DNA of 8,533 nt from NCBI GenBank assembly GCA_015067125.1, contig SVNB01000078.1, forward strand, positions 1 to 8,533, in the 5' to 3' direction. Each line of letters opens with the position of its first letter. Positions within the stretch are counted from its first letter, which is position 1. The stretch is from Oscillospiraceae bacterium (GTDB lineage: Bacteria; Bacillota; Clostridia; Oscillospirales; Ruminococcaceae). The translations under genes and the position numbers were made by a program. Below the pieces are notes generated by a model, which saw only the letters and a list, made by a program, of their open reading frames with translations, searched no databases and was not told the DNA's origin. Positions 1-6,481 of this stretch are shown here, in pieces.

Positions 1-372
1 GTCGGTTACTTCGCCGTAAACGATTTCTATATTCGGGTCGGATTTGATTTTATCGGTGATATACTGCGCAAAAAGTTCACGGTCCACCGCAAGGGCGCCG
101 CCGGCAGCAACAGAGGTTTTTTCCGCTGCTTCCATGGTTACGGAACCCAGCAAACGCATTTCTTCTTTTAAAAGTCCGCCGGCAGAAGCAAGGCGCATGG
201 CTTTTAAAGAGTTGGAGCAAACAAGCTCGGCAAAATTTTCGCTTTTGTGCGCCGGGGAATATTTTTGTGGCTTCATTTCGCAAAGCCGAACGGAAAAACC
301 AAGGGAAGAAAGCTTGCAGGCAGCCTCGCAGCCTGCAAGGCCAGCTCCGATTACGGTAATTTTTTCACTCAT
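1..372 (-). CDS. trmFO: TrmFO, FAD-dependent tRNA m5U54 methyltransferase (5' part)
   Basis: This gene encodes the folate- and FAD-dependent enzyme that makes 5-methyluridine at position 54 of the tRNA T-loop, using methylenetetrahydrofolate. Only the first 124 residues lie in the window; the frame is still open at base 1. I translated it by hand. It begins MSEKITVIGAGLAGCEAA, a dinucleotide-binding GxGxxGxEAA motif at residues 9-18. PAHKSENFAELVCSNSLKA follows at about 40-58; its Cys52 matches the conserved active-region Cys53 of the Bacillus subtilis enzyme. The family signature GGALAVDRELF is at 91-101. The start ATG at 372-370 overlaps the topA stop as ATGA, with a weak GGTGG about 7 bases upstream, so translation is probably coupled to topA. 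The dprA-topA-trmFO order is common in Bacillota. Identification is firm; the missing C-terminal part cannot be assessed. Confidence 0.95.
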   Translation of the reverse strand, partial: MSEKITVIGAGLAGCEAACKLSSLGFSVRLCEMKPQKYSPAHKSENFAELVCSNSLKAMRLASAGGLLKEEMRLLGSVTMEAAEKTSVAAGGALAVDRELFAQYITDKIKSDPNIEIVYGEVTD

Positions 373-2495
373 TTTGCGGCCACCGCTCTTTCATAATCAC
401 ATTCCGGATTGGAACAATAGATTTTTGCGCTGCGGCCTTTTTTATAGAGAAGGCTTTTTCCGCAGGTGGGGCATTTTTCGGCGGTGGGTTCGTCCCAGCT
501 CATAAATCCGCAGGTGGGGTTGTGTTCACAGCCGTAATAGGTTTTGCCTGTTTTGGATTTTTTGGAAAGAATTTTTGCTCCGCAAAGGGGACATTCGCCC
601 AAAGTTTCTTTTACTATGCGCTTGGTGTTCTGGCACTGAGGATATCCCGGGCAGGCCAGAAATTTGCCGAAGCGTCCGGTTTTTACAACCATTTTTCTAC
701 CGCATTTTTCGCAGATGACGTCGGTTTCTTCTTCCGGAACTTTTATTTTTTCTGCGCCCTGGTTTTTCTGGGCAAGTTCCAAAGATTTCTGGAAGTCCTC
801 GTAGAATTTTTTCATCATGTGGACCCAATCGGTTTTGCCGCTTTCGACCTTATCCAGGTCTTTTTCCATCTTTGCGGTAAAATCAACGTCCACAATGTTT
901 GCAAAATGCTCGGTAATAAGATCGACGGTAACGGTGCCAAGGGCGGTGGGTTTAAGCGCCTTGCCGTCCCTTTCAACATAGTTGCGGCTTATTATGGTAG
1001 TGATGATCGGAGCATAGGTGGAAGGGCGGCCTATGCCGTTTTCTTCCAAAGCTTTGATAAGAGAAGCTTCGGTAAATCTGGAAGGCGGTGCGGTAAAGTG
1101 CTGGTTGGGTTTTATTTCGCGCACTTTAAGCACGTCGCCGGAATTTGCGTGTTTGGGAATAGAGGATTTTTCCTCGTCGCCATAAGGATAAAGCACGGAA
1201 AAACCATCAAATCTAACAGAAAATCCGCTGGCTTTAAAACCGTAATCGCCGGCGTTTATATCAATGGAAACGGTATCGTAAAGAGCCGCCGCCATCTGGC
1301 TGGCGATAAATCTGTCCCAAACAAGTTTATAAAGTTTATACTGTTCGGGAGTAAGGCTGGATTTAAGTTTTTCGGGGTTTATTTCCGGCATGGTGGGACG
1401 AATAGCCTCGTGAGCATCCTGTGCGCCGGCCTTTGTTTTATATGCCTTTGCGGCAGAAGGAAGATACTCTTTGCCAAAGGTCTGTTCGATATATGCCGCG
1501 GCGGCCTGTTTTGCCTCTGCGGAAACACGAAGAGAGTCGGTTCTCATATAAGTGATAAGACCCACCGCGCCCATGCCGGGAACGTCGATACCTTCGTAAA
1601 GTTCCTGCGCAATGCGCATGGTTCTTCTGGGCTGGAACCCAAGGCGCAGAGAAGCTTCCTGCTGAAGGGTGGAAGTGATAAAAGGCGGAGCGGGCTGTTT
1701 TTTGCGGATGCTTTTTTTGATTGCGCCGATAACAAAGGGAACGCCTTTAAGTTCATCAACAATGGAAGAAGCTTCTTCGCCGGTTTTTATTTCTATTTTT
1801 TCGCCGTTTTTGGTCTGCAGCTTTGCAGAAAAAGCGTAACTTTCGCCTTTTTCGCAAAGTTTTGCGTCTATGGACCAGTATTCTTCGGGAACGAATGCTT
1901 CGATTTCTCTTTCGCGGTCAACAATAAGCTTTACCGCAACAGATTGCACCCTGCCTGCGGAAAGGGAAGAACCTCCGCGAATGTTCTTCCAGAGGAAGGG
2001 GCTTAATTTATAGCCCACGATTCTGTCCAGAACGCGGCGGCCCTGCTGTGCGTTAACAAGGTCGATATCTATGCTTCTGGGTGCGGCCATGCCCTGTTCC
2101 ACGCCAAAATGGGTGATTTCGTTAAAGGTTACGCGGTTCTGCGCATCCATGGGAAGACCGAGAAGTTTTGCAAGATGCCAGGAAATTGCTTCGCCTTCGC
2201 GGTCGGGGTCCGTTGCAAGATATACATAATCCGCGGCGGCGGCCTGTTTTTTAAGGCTGCGAACAAGGTTTTCTTTGCCGGATATAAGGATATACTGGGG
2301 AACAAAGCCGTTTTTAACGTCAATGCCAAGGGTGGTTTTGGGCAGATCGCGCACATGACCCATGGAAGCGACTACGGTAAAATCTTCTCCCAGATATTTT
2401 TCTATGGTTTTTGCTTTTGCAGGGGACTCCACTATAACAAGGTTTTTTGCCGTTTTAGAGGAGCGTTTGGATACTTTGGTTTCTGCAGTCGTAAT
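369..2495 (-). CDS. topA: DNA topoisomerase I (type IA)
   Basis: TopA relaxes negative supercoils by cutting one strand through a 5'-phosphotyrosine. Numbering assumes a start at 2495 (708 residues, normal for Bacillota). The Toprim domain starts NLVIVESPAKAKTIEKYLG, with catalytic Glu23, and has DPDREGE at 96-102. The active tyrosine is Tyr316 in GLITYMRTDS. Three C-terminal four-cysteine zinc ribbons follow: Cys595/598/615/621, 635/638/656/662 and 675/678/694/699. The start is uncertain. GTG at 2432 is in frame but would delete the LVIV strand just before the catalytic Glu, so it is unlikely. ATG at 2513 has an ideal ribosome binding site and the right frame, but its third codon is TAG (2507-2505). 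Between that TAG and 2432 there is no ATG, GTG or TTG. ATT at 2495, five bases after AGGGGG, gives MTTAETKVSKRSSKTAKNLV and is my preferred start. The stop TGA overlaps the trmFO start. Confidence 0.9.
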   Translation of the reverse strand: MTTAETKVSKRSSKTAKNLVIVESPAKAKTIEKYLGEDFTVVASMGHVRDLPKTTLGIDVKNGFVPQYILISGKENLVRSLKKQAAAADYVYLATDPDREGEAISWHLAKLLGLPMDAQNRVTFNEITHFGVEQGMAAPRSIDIDLVNAQQGRRVLDRIVGYKLSPFLWKNIRGGSSLSAGRVQSVAVKLIVDREREIEAFVPEEYWSIDAKLCEKGESYAFSAKLQTKNGEKIEIKTGEEASSIVDELKGVPFVIGAIKKSIRKKQPAPPFITSTLQQEASLRLGFQPRRTMRIAQELYEGIDVPGMGAVGLITYMRTDSLRVSAEAKQAAAAYIEQTFGKEYLPSAAKAYKTKAGAQDAHEAIRPTMPEINPEKLKSSLTPEQYKLYKLVWDRFIASQMAAALYDTVSIDINAGDYGFKASGFSVRFDGFSVLYPYGDEEKSSIPKHANSGDVLKVREIKPNQHFTAPPSRFTEASLIKALEENGIGRPSTYAPIITTIISRNYVERDGKALKPTALGTVTVDLITEHFANIVDVDFTAKMEKDLDKVESGKTDWVHMMKKFYEDFQKSLELAQKNQGAEKIKVPEEETDVICEKCGRKMVVKTGRFGKFLACPGYPQCQNTKRIVKETLGECPLCGAKILSKKSKTGKTYYGCEHNPTCGFMSWDEPTAEKCPTCGKSLLYKKGRSAKIYCSNPECDYERAVAAK

Positions 2496-2526
2496 GATTA
2501 CCCCCTAATTCATATTAAACCTCCCT
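2493..2526 (-). promoter_or_regulatory. topA initiation region with two ribosome binding sites
   Basis: On the minus strand, AGGGAGG (2526-2520) lies six bases before ATG (2513-2511). That ATG is followed by AAT and the stop TAG (2507-2505), so it opens only a two-codon frame, which is in phase with topA. The stop overlaps a second purine run, AGGGGG (2506-2501), which lies five bases before ATT (2495-2493). This second site can serve as the ribosome binding site of topA. A two-codon upstream frame could pass ribosomes on by termination and reinitiation; that part is inference. Confidence 0.5.
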
Positions 2527-2687
2527 CAACAAAGGGAGTGGAATAGCCCCTCAGAGGAGGGGCTGTCTGCGAAGCAGACTGGGGAGGGATGATCCCCGAT
2601 AAATAAATGTCTGCCGGCAGGTTTTTTATAATCCCTCCTCCGTCATTTCCTTACGGAAATGCCACCTCCTCCTCCGAGGAGGTTTAA
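2515..2687. repeat. 173-bp hairpin-rich repeat with 10-bp terminal inverted repeats
   Basis: TTAAACCTCC at 2515-2524 is the exact inverse of GGAGGTTTAA at 2678-2687. Between them lie several short hairpins: CTCCCT/AGGGAG (2521-2526 with 2533-2538), GCCCCTC/GAGGGGC (2546-2552 with 2557-2563), GTCTGC/GCAGAC (2565-2570 with 2574-2579), GGGGA/TCCCC (2581-2585 with 2593-2597) and CATTTCC/GGAAATG (2644-2650 with 2655-2661). There is no coding frame of note. It fills most of the space between dprA and topA. It looks like a small non-autonomous or REP-like intergenic repeat of the sort common in gut clostridia, but only one copy is in the window and no target duplication is clear. The GGAGG in each end reads outward, and the left copy forms the ribosome binding site of the two-codon frame before topA. 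Confidence 0.55.
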
Positions 2688-2706
2688 AAAAGAGGAAGCA
2701 TTGTTT

Positions 2707-3867
2707 TTACGCAATGACAAATCTTCTGCCGGAAGCCGGAAGGATAAGTCCCATAAGCTCCAGTTCCGTAAGGCCAACGGCCACGGCGGAAGAAGCAAGA
2801 TTTGTAAGATCGGAAATTTCGTCGGCGCTTTTGGGTGTTCTGTCCAGAACGCCGTATATGGCGGCGGCATTTTTGGAAATCCCCGCCGGCGGAGCTTTTT
2901 TGATAAGCTTCGGCGGTTTTTCCGGACGTTCGCTTGCCGCCTTTGGATTTTTTTCTGTTTTGCGTTTTTGGATTTTATCAAGGCTTAAATGGGCGGTGTG
3001 TTCGCTGTCAAATTCAGAAAGAATGTCTTTTGCGTCCGCCACGGGTATTGCGCCGTTTCTTAAAAGCCTGAAGGTTCCCTGCGAAGTGGTTCTGTTAACG
3101 TCCGCGGGAACGGCAAAAACCTTTCTGCCCTGTTCAAAGGCAAGGTTTGCGGTGATGGAAGTTCCGCTTCTGGCGGCGGCTTCTATAACGCATACACCAA
3201 GGCTCATGCCGGAAACAATGCGGTTTCTTATTGGGAAAAAGCTGGAGCGCGCCTCGTCATCGGGAATAAATTCGCTGATAACCGCGCCGTTTGCGGCAAT
3301 AAGCTCTTTAAGCTCGACGTTTTCCGGCGGAAAAGTTTTGCAGATTCCGCAGCCCTGTACCGCAACGGTTTTGCCGCCTGCGGCAAGACAGGCTTTGTGT
3401 GCAACGGAATCTATACCCAGCGCCATGCCGGAAACCACCAGCGCGCCGGCACTGCCAAGGCCGCCGGCAATAATGTTTGCCATTTCGCTGCCGTATTCGC
3501 TTAACCTTCTTGTGCCTACTATTCCAACGGCAGGTTCCATATTAAGGCAGGTTTCGTCCCCAAGCACATAAAGCACCGGCGGCGCGGCTTCTATCGAAAG
3601 CAGGTTCTGCGGATAATACGGAGATTCTTTTGTAATAACCTTTGCGCCGTAATTTTCGGCACTTTCTATGGCTTTTTTGGCCACGTCAAGGCTGGTTGCC
3701 CTTATGCGCAGGGCGTCTTCTTCTTTAAGTTTTGGAATTTTTGCGATTCCGGAATCTCCGGAAAGAAAAAATTCTTCCGGATCGGGAAAAACCCGAAGTA
3801 TCTCGTCAACAATTCCGCTTCCGGGCTGTGAGGCAATTCCAAGCCACGCCCAATGTTCAAGACTCAT
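2707..3867 (-). CDS. dprA: DNA-processing protein DprA (Smf family)
   Basis: DprA binds incoming or exposed single-stranded DNA and loads RecA onto it, chiefly during natural transformation. The 386-residue protein shows the Rossmann-like core: VGIVGTRRLSEYG at about 114-126, SGMALGIDSVAHKACL at 146-161, then PIRNRIVSGMSLG at 212-224, EAAARSGTSITANLAFEQGR at 229-248 and FAVPADVN at 251-258. An N-terminal helical region (1-100) resembles the usual SAM-like domain. A Lys/Pro-rich linker at about 298-328 leads to a C-terminal winged helix at about 332-385 (AAAIYGVLDRTPKSADEI). All expected parts are present and the length is normal. GGAGG at 3882-3878 lies 10 bases before the ATG. Its place just upstream of topA is the common Bacillota order. 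No other competence genes are in the window, so a role in transformation here is family knowledge only. Confidence 0.95.
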   Translation of the reverse strand: MSLEHWAWLGIASQPGSGIVDEILRVFPDPEEFFLSGDSGIAKIPKLKEEDALRIRATSLDVAKKAIESAENYGAKVITKESPYYPQNLLSIEAAPPVLYVLGDETCLNMEPAVGIVGTRRLSEYGSEMANIIAGGLGSAGALVVSGMALGIDSVAHKACLAAGGKTVAVQGCGICKTFPPENVELKELIAANGAVISEFIPDDEARSSFFPIRNRIVSGMSLGVCVIEAAARSGTSITANLAFEQGRKVFAVPADVNRTTSQGTFRLLRNGAIPVADAKDILSEFDSEHTAHLSLDKIQKRKTEKNPKAASERPEKPPKLIKKAPPAGISKNAAAIYGVLDRTPKSADEISDLTNLASSAVAVGLTELELMGLILPASGRRFVIA

Positions 3868-3889
3868 TCTTTCGGGTCCTCCTTTTGTT

Positions 3890-3920
3890 CAAAATGCCTT
3901 CCCCTTTGGGAAGCCTTTTG
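3890..3920. other. intercistronic hairpin between the methyltransferase gene and dprA
   Basis: CTTCCC (3898-3903) and GGGAAG (3908-3913) pair around a CTTT loop, with an outer CAAAA/TTTTG pairing (3890-3894 with 3916-3920) across a small internal loop. It begins just after the methyltransferase stop and ends before the dprA ribosome binding site. No T-run follows on the minus strand, so it is more likely an mRNA-processing or stability hairpin than a terminator. Confidence 0.4.
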
Positions 3921-3921
3921 A

Positions 3922-4701
3922 TTATTTCTGCATTGCCGCGGAATAAATCATAATGGCGGCGGCAGATGCGGCGTTAAGACTTTCTGCCTTGCCGGGCATG
4001 GGTATCATAACCACATGGTCGCAGGATTTTATAACGCCGTGCTCAAGTCCGTTTCCCTCGTTACCGATGAGCACGCAGGATTTTTCGCTGAATTTAACCT
4101 CCGGAAGGAGAAGGGCGTTTTCTGCTAAGGCAGAAGCATAGGTGGTAACTCCCGCTTCTTTAAGAAGAGAGAGAGCCTCGGCCGTTTCAGAAAAAACCTT
4201 TATCGGCAGCCGGAAGATGCAGCCCATGGTGCCGCGCAGCACCTTTGGAGAAAAACAATCGGCACAGCCGCAAAGAAAAACTCCGCGAACGTTCATGGCT
4301 TCGCAAGTGCGCAGAATTGTGCCGATGTTGCCCGGATCCTGAAGATCGGAAAGCAGAACAAAAACGCCGTTTTGGGTGAGATCAAGCGGTTTTTCTTCCA
4401 TTCTGCAAAGGGCAAAAACCCCTTGGGGAGTTTTTGTATCGCTTATTTTTTCCGCAACAGAAGCAGTTATATTATACACCTCTTTTGCCTCATAAAGAAG
4501 GGAAGAAAGGTATTCCGGGTATTTTTTTTCTGCTTCTTCCGTTACAAAAAGCCGAAGAACCTCTGCGCCGCTTTTGCAGGCTTCGGAGCAAAGTCTTGCG
4601 CCTTCCACCACAAAAAGACCGCTTTTGCGCCTTGCTTTTTTATCGCAAACAAGGGCGGCGGCTTCTTTTATTATGGGGTTTTCTCTGCTGGAAATAAGCA
4701 T
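3922..4701 (-). CDS. SpoU/TrmH-family RNA 2'-O-ribose methyltransferase
   Basis: This 259-residue protein is a SPOUT-class enzyme that transfers a methyl group from S-adenosylmethionine to a ribose 2'-OH in rRNA or tRNA. Residues 1-100 look like the SpoU substrate-binding domain (ENPIIKEAAALV, then GLFVVEGARL at 28-37). The catalytic knot domain has all three motifs: motif 1 DPGNIGTILR at 122-131 with the usual Asn and Arg, motif 2 GNEGNGL at 213-219, and motif 3 IPMPGKAESLNAASAAAIMIY from 233 to 253. AGGAGG lies just before the ATG. It follows rplT by 120 bases, across a likely partial terminator. RNA methyltransferases of this group are often found beside rplT in clostridia. The exact target (23S rRNA as in RlmB/TsnR, or tRNA as in TrmH) cannot be told from sequence, so I give no symbol. 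Confidence 0.9.
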   Translation of the reverse strand: MLISSRENPIIKEAAALVCDKKARRKSGLFVVEGARLCSEACKSGAEVLRLFVTEEAEKKYPEYLSSLLYEAKEVYNITASVAEKISDTKTPQGVFALCRMEEKPLDLTQNGVFVLLSDLQDPGNIGTILRTCEAMNVRGVFLCGCADCFSPKVLRGTMGCIFRLPIKVFSETAEALSLLKEAGVTTYASALAENALLLPEVKFSEKSCVLIGNEGNGLEHGVIKSCDHVVMIPMPGKAESLNAASAAAIMIYSAAMQK

Positions 4702-4781
4702 AAAGTCCTCCTGTTTTTGTAAAATATGGAATTAAATGTAACGGATTTTACTTCAAAAATCTATCTCCAAATAAAGCAATT

Positions 4782-4808
4782 CGCCCGAGCTAATATATAA
4801 CTCGGGCG
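4782..4808 (-). terminator. hairpin terminator after rplT
   Basis: CGCCCGAG and CTCGGGCG form a perfect 8-bp GC-rich stem (4782-4789 with 4801-4808) around an 11-base AT loop, starting 14 bases past the rplT stop. On the minus strand AATTGCTTTATTT follows, a weak T-run, so termination is probably partial, allowing some read-through into the methyltransferase gene. On the plus strand TTTATTGT follows, so it could also work weakly in the other direction. Confidence 0.65.
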
Positions 4809-4821
4809 TTTATTGTAAAAA

Positions 4822-5175
4822 TTAAAGAGCTGCTTTTGCCTGTGCGCAAAGAGCTGCAAAGCCTTCTGCATCATGGATTGCCATTTCGGAAAGCATTTTT
4901 CTGTTAAGGGTTACACCGGATTTTTTAAGGCCGTTCATGAAAGAGGAATAGTTCATATCATTCATTTTGCAGCCTGCGGAAATTCTGGTGATCCAAAGTC
5001 TTCTGAATTCTCTCTTTTTCTGTTTTCTGCCGATATATGCATAACGGCCGGTTTTCATAACTGCTTCTTTAGCAGTTCTGAACAGTCTGTGTCTTGCGCC
5101 GTAATAACCTTTAGCAAGTCTAAGAACTTTTTTTCTTCTTTTATGGGACATAACTCCGCCTTTAACACGAGCCAT
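4822..5175 (-). CDS. rplT: 50S ribosomal protein L20
   Basis: L20 binds 23S rRNA early in large-subunit assembly and, in Bacillota, also represses its own operon by binding the leader upstream of infC. The 117-residue length is normal. The sequence is typical from MARVKGGVMSHKRRKKVLRL through the basic N-terminal extension GYYGARHRLFRTAKEAVMKT (about 23-42) and RKQKKREFRRLWITRISA (about 50-67) to a globular C-terminal half with MNYSSFMNGLKKSGVTLNRK. GGAGG lies nine bases before the ATG. It is the last gene of infC-rpmI-rplT, 69 bases after rpmI, and is followed by a hairpin terminator. Confidence 0.98.
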   Translation of the reverse strand: MARVKGGVMSHKRRKKVLRLAKGYYGARHRLFRTAKEAVMKTGRYAYIGRKQKKREFRRLWITRISAGCKMNDMNYSSFMNGLKKSGVTLNRKMLSEMAIHDAEGFAALCAQAKAAL

Positions 5176-5244
5176 ATTATTTAACCTCCGTAAATTATGA
5201 AATTAAGTTGATGTTTAAAATTTTTTCTGTTCCTTAAAAGCAAA

Positions 5245-5451
5245 TTATGCGTAAGGAAGAAGTTTGGTAAGTTTCTCCATGTTGGTCTTATCTGCATAAG
5301 TTGCATGACGGAGATTACGTTTACGTTTGGTGTCTTTTCTCTGGGAGTTGAGAATGTGGGATTTGAATGCTTTTGCGCGTTTTACTTTACCGTTTTTGGT
5401 GAGTTTGAAACGTTTTTTTGCGCCGGAATGAGTTTTGAGCTTTGCGTTCAT
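5245..5451 (-). CDS. rpmI: 50S ribosomal protein L35
   Basis: L35 is a small basic protein of the large ribosomal subunit. The 68-residue product starts MNAKLKTHSGAKKRFKLTKN and carries the family core KTHSGAKKRFK, SHIL at about 34-37 and DTKRKRNLRHA, ending KLLPYA. The start at 5451 is chosen because AGGAGG lies eight bases upstream and the usual L35 N-terminus begins there; a further in-frame ATG at 5487 would only add an unrelated extension. It lies between infC (49 bases upstream) and rplT (69 bases downstream) in the standard translation operon. Confidence 0.97.
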   Translation of the reverse strand: MNAKLKTHSGAKKRFKLTKNGKVKRAKAFKSHILNSQRKDTKRKRNLRHATYADKTNMEKLTKLLPYA

Positions 5452-5500
5452 TTTGATTTCCTCCTGATATGTTTTTGCAAAAAGCAATTATTAAACGAAC

Positions 5501-6019
5501 TTATTTGGTGGATTTGGAGCTGATGATCATTACCATGCTTCTGCCTTCAAGCTTGGGCATTTTATCTACAGAACCAAATTCTGCAACGCCTGCGGCAAAC
5601 TTCTGAACCATTTCGGTACCAAGTTCCGGGTGGGCCATTTCTCTTCCGCGGAAGCGAACAGAAACTTTTACCTTGTTGCCGTCTTTAAGGAATTTGATTG
5701 CATGGTTAAGTTTGGTATTGAAGTCGTTGGTATCGATGTTAAGAGAAAGACGAATTTCTTTAACTTCGATGACCTTCTGGTTTTTCTTTGCCTCTTTTTC
5801 ACGCTTCATCTGTTCAAATTTATATTTGCCGTAATCCATAATGCGGCAAACATGGGGATTTGCAGTGGGAGCGATTTCTACAAGGTCAAGGTTTTTTTCT
5901 GCGGCGATAGCAAGGGCATCTTTAAGAGAGATAATGCCGAGCTGTGCGCCGTCGGAATCGATCACGCGGACTTCTTTTTCGCGGATCTCATCATTGATGA
6001 GCAGTTCCTGCTTAGCTAT
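5501..6019 (-). CDS. infC: translation initiation factor IF-3
   Basis: IF-3 binds the 30S subunit, keeps the subunits apart and rejects poor start codons. Numbering is from 6019 (172 residues, normal length). The N-terminal domain has LLINDEIREKEVRVIDSDG (6-24) and DLVEIAPTANPHVCRIMDYG (45-64). A lysine-rich linker (about 66-82) joins it to the C-terminal domain with KEIRLSLNIDTNDF, VRFRGREMAHPELG (121-134) and MVMIISSK. No ATG or GTG is near the conserved N-terminus. The candidates are ATA at 6019, nine bases after GGAGG (6033-6029), and TTG at 6025, only three bases after it. I favour ATA: infC genes often use AUU-class codons so that IF-3 limits its own synthesis. An automated caller would probably choose TTG 6025. 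It is the first gene of infC-rpmI-rplT, behind the attenuator leader. Confidence 0.95.
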   Translation of the reverse strand: MAKQELLINDEIREKEVRVIDSDGAQLGIISLKDALAIAAEKNLDLVEIAPTANPHVCRIMDYGKYKFEQMKREKEAKKNQKVIEVKEIRLSLNIDTNDFNTKLNHAIKFLKDGNKVKVSVRFRGREMAHPELGTEMVQKFAAGVAEFGSVDKMPKLEGRSMVMIISSKSTK

Positions 6020-6190
6020 TGTCAAACACCTCCAAAAAAATAAAAAAAGTGCGGTTTCTTTGAAAAAGAAGCACCGCACACGAACAAAGAAAACCCAAGG
6101 GCGCATTATACCCATCGGTTTTTCTAAAGTTTTTGCCGTGCCGGATTCTTTGATCGGACGGCGAGAACGGTTCGTTCTGCTTCTTTGTCC
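6020..6190 (-). promoter_or_regulatory. infC operon leader, probable L20-type attenuator
   Basis: The transcript start, inferred from the promoter, is near 6190, leaving about 170 untranslated bases. The leader ends in a strong terminator hairpin that directly abuts the infC ribosome binding site. In Bacillus subtilis, L20 binds the infC leader and drives premature termination, and the layout here fits that known scheme. Visible parts on the minus strand are a small hairpin AGAACG/CGTTCT near 6178-6164 and alternative partners for the 5' end. AAAGAAGC (6186-6179) is complementary to GCTTCTTT (6072-6065) in the rising arm of the terminator. ACAAAGAA (6188-6181) is also complementary to TTCTTTGT (6091-6084). 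Competition between these pairings could form an antiterminator. The L20 contact site itself was not identified. Confidence 0.7.
6034..6079 (-). terminator. attenuator terminator before infC
   Basis: Read on the minus strand, GTGCGGT pairs with ACCGCAC (6079-6073 with 6055-6049). A two-base bulge follows, then an inner TTCTTT/AAAGAA stem pairing 6070-6065 with 6061-6056. A run of 14 T broken by one A follows (6048-6034). It stops one base before GGAGG of infC, so ribosome and polymerase signals adjoin. It cannot serve an upstream gene, because the operon promoter lies between it and addA. Confidence 0.85.
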
Positions 6191-6195
6191 TAAAT

Positions 6196-6224
6196 ATTAT
6201 AACGGCTAAAGGGCCGGTTGTCAA
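6196..6224 (-). promoter_or_regulatory. consensus sigma-A promoter of the infC operon
   Basis: On the minus strand TTGACA (6224-6219) and TATAAT (6201-6196) are both perfect consensus boxes with a 17-base spacer. The stretch just upstream (about 6254-6225) has A- and T-tracts typical of an UP element. Transcription should start near 6191-6188. A very strong promoter fits a ribosomal operon controlled afterwards by attenuation. Confidence 0.9.
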
Positions 6225-6286
6225 TACCAAAATTCAAATTTTTTTGATATTTATGCGGAAAATACCCGTCCGTTTGCCACAGCACA

Positions 6287-6310
6287 GTAGGGAACGGTCC
6301 TAACCGTTCC
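6287..6310. repeat. GTAGGG-flanked hairpin, copy 1
   Basis: GTAGGG leads into GGAACGGT (6291-6298), loop CCTA, then ACCGTTCC (6303-6310): an 8-bp perfect stem. It belongs to the set of hairpins in this gap that share the GTAGGG flank but differ in stem sequence. No T-run follows, so it is not an obvious terminator. Confidence 0.6.
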
Positions 6311-6334
6311 GCAAAACAAAGCAACCAATTTACA

Positions 6335-6432
6335 GTAGGGCGGGGGTACCCCAAGGGTATTTCTTCGTGCTTCGCACTCAGGGCACCTGCTCCCGCCGTT
6401 TCTTCCGGGCGGCCACACAGGGCCGCCCCTAC
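6335..6432. repeat. 98-bp composite repeat bounded by inverted GTAGGG/CCCTAC
   Basis: GTAGGGCGG at 6335-6343 is mirrored by CCGCCCCTAC ending at 6432, with one base of length difference. Inside are the palindrome GGGGTACCCC (6343-6352), a small GTGC/GCAC hairpin (6367-6370 with 6374-6377) and an 8-bp GGGCGGCC/GGCCGCCC hairpin (6407-6414 with 6421-6428). I see no coding sequence. It has the look of a dispersed intergenic repeat; whether it recurs in the genome cannot be seen here. Confidence 0.5.
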
Positions 6433-6481
6433 GACGTTTCAATAAAAATGCACCGATAATTTATGAAAGAATCCCCCAGTC

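Noticed and set aside
522..2006. Long plus-strand open frame (494 codons) opposite topA
   Set aside because: It lies wholly antisense to a clear topA, its Phe/Gly-rich product resembles nothing, and it reflects the codon bias of the real gene.
2505..2507. Reassigned TAG codon in this organism
   Set aside because: Only one place in the window would need it, and a rare start codon downstream explains topA without a changed code.
2627..2632. Plus-strand TATAAT inside the 173-bp element
   Set aside because: No -35 box at the proper distance and no plus-strand gene to serve.
2688..2716. Possible dprA terminator (CATTG/CAATG hairpin and T6 run)
   Set aside because: The stem is only five AT-rich pairs, overlaps the stop codon region, and is separated from the T-run by several bases.
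2714..3571. Plus-strand open frame opposite dprA
   Set aside because: Antisense to conserved DprA motifs, with a Ser/Pro/Ala-rich shadow composition.
6020..6115. In-frame upstream extension of infC starting at ATG 6115
   Set aside because: It would translate straight through the terminator hairpin and T-run and add residues not found in IF-3; GGAGG just before 6019 marks the real start region.
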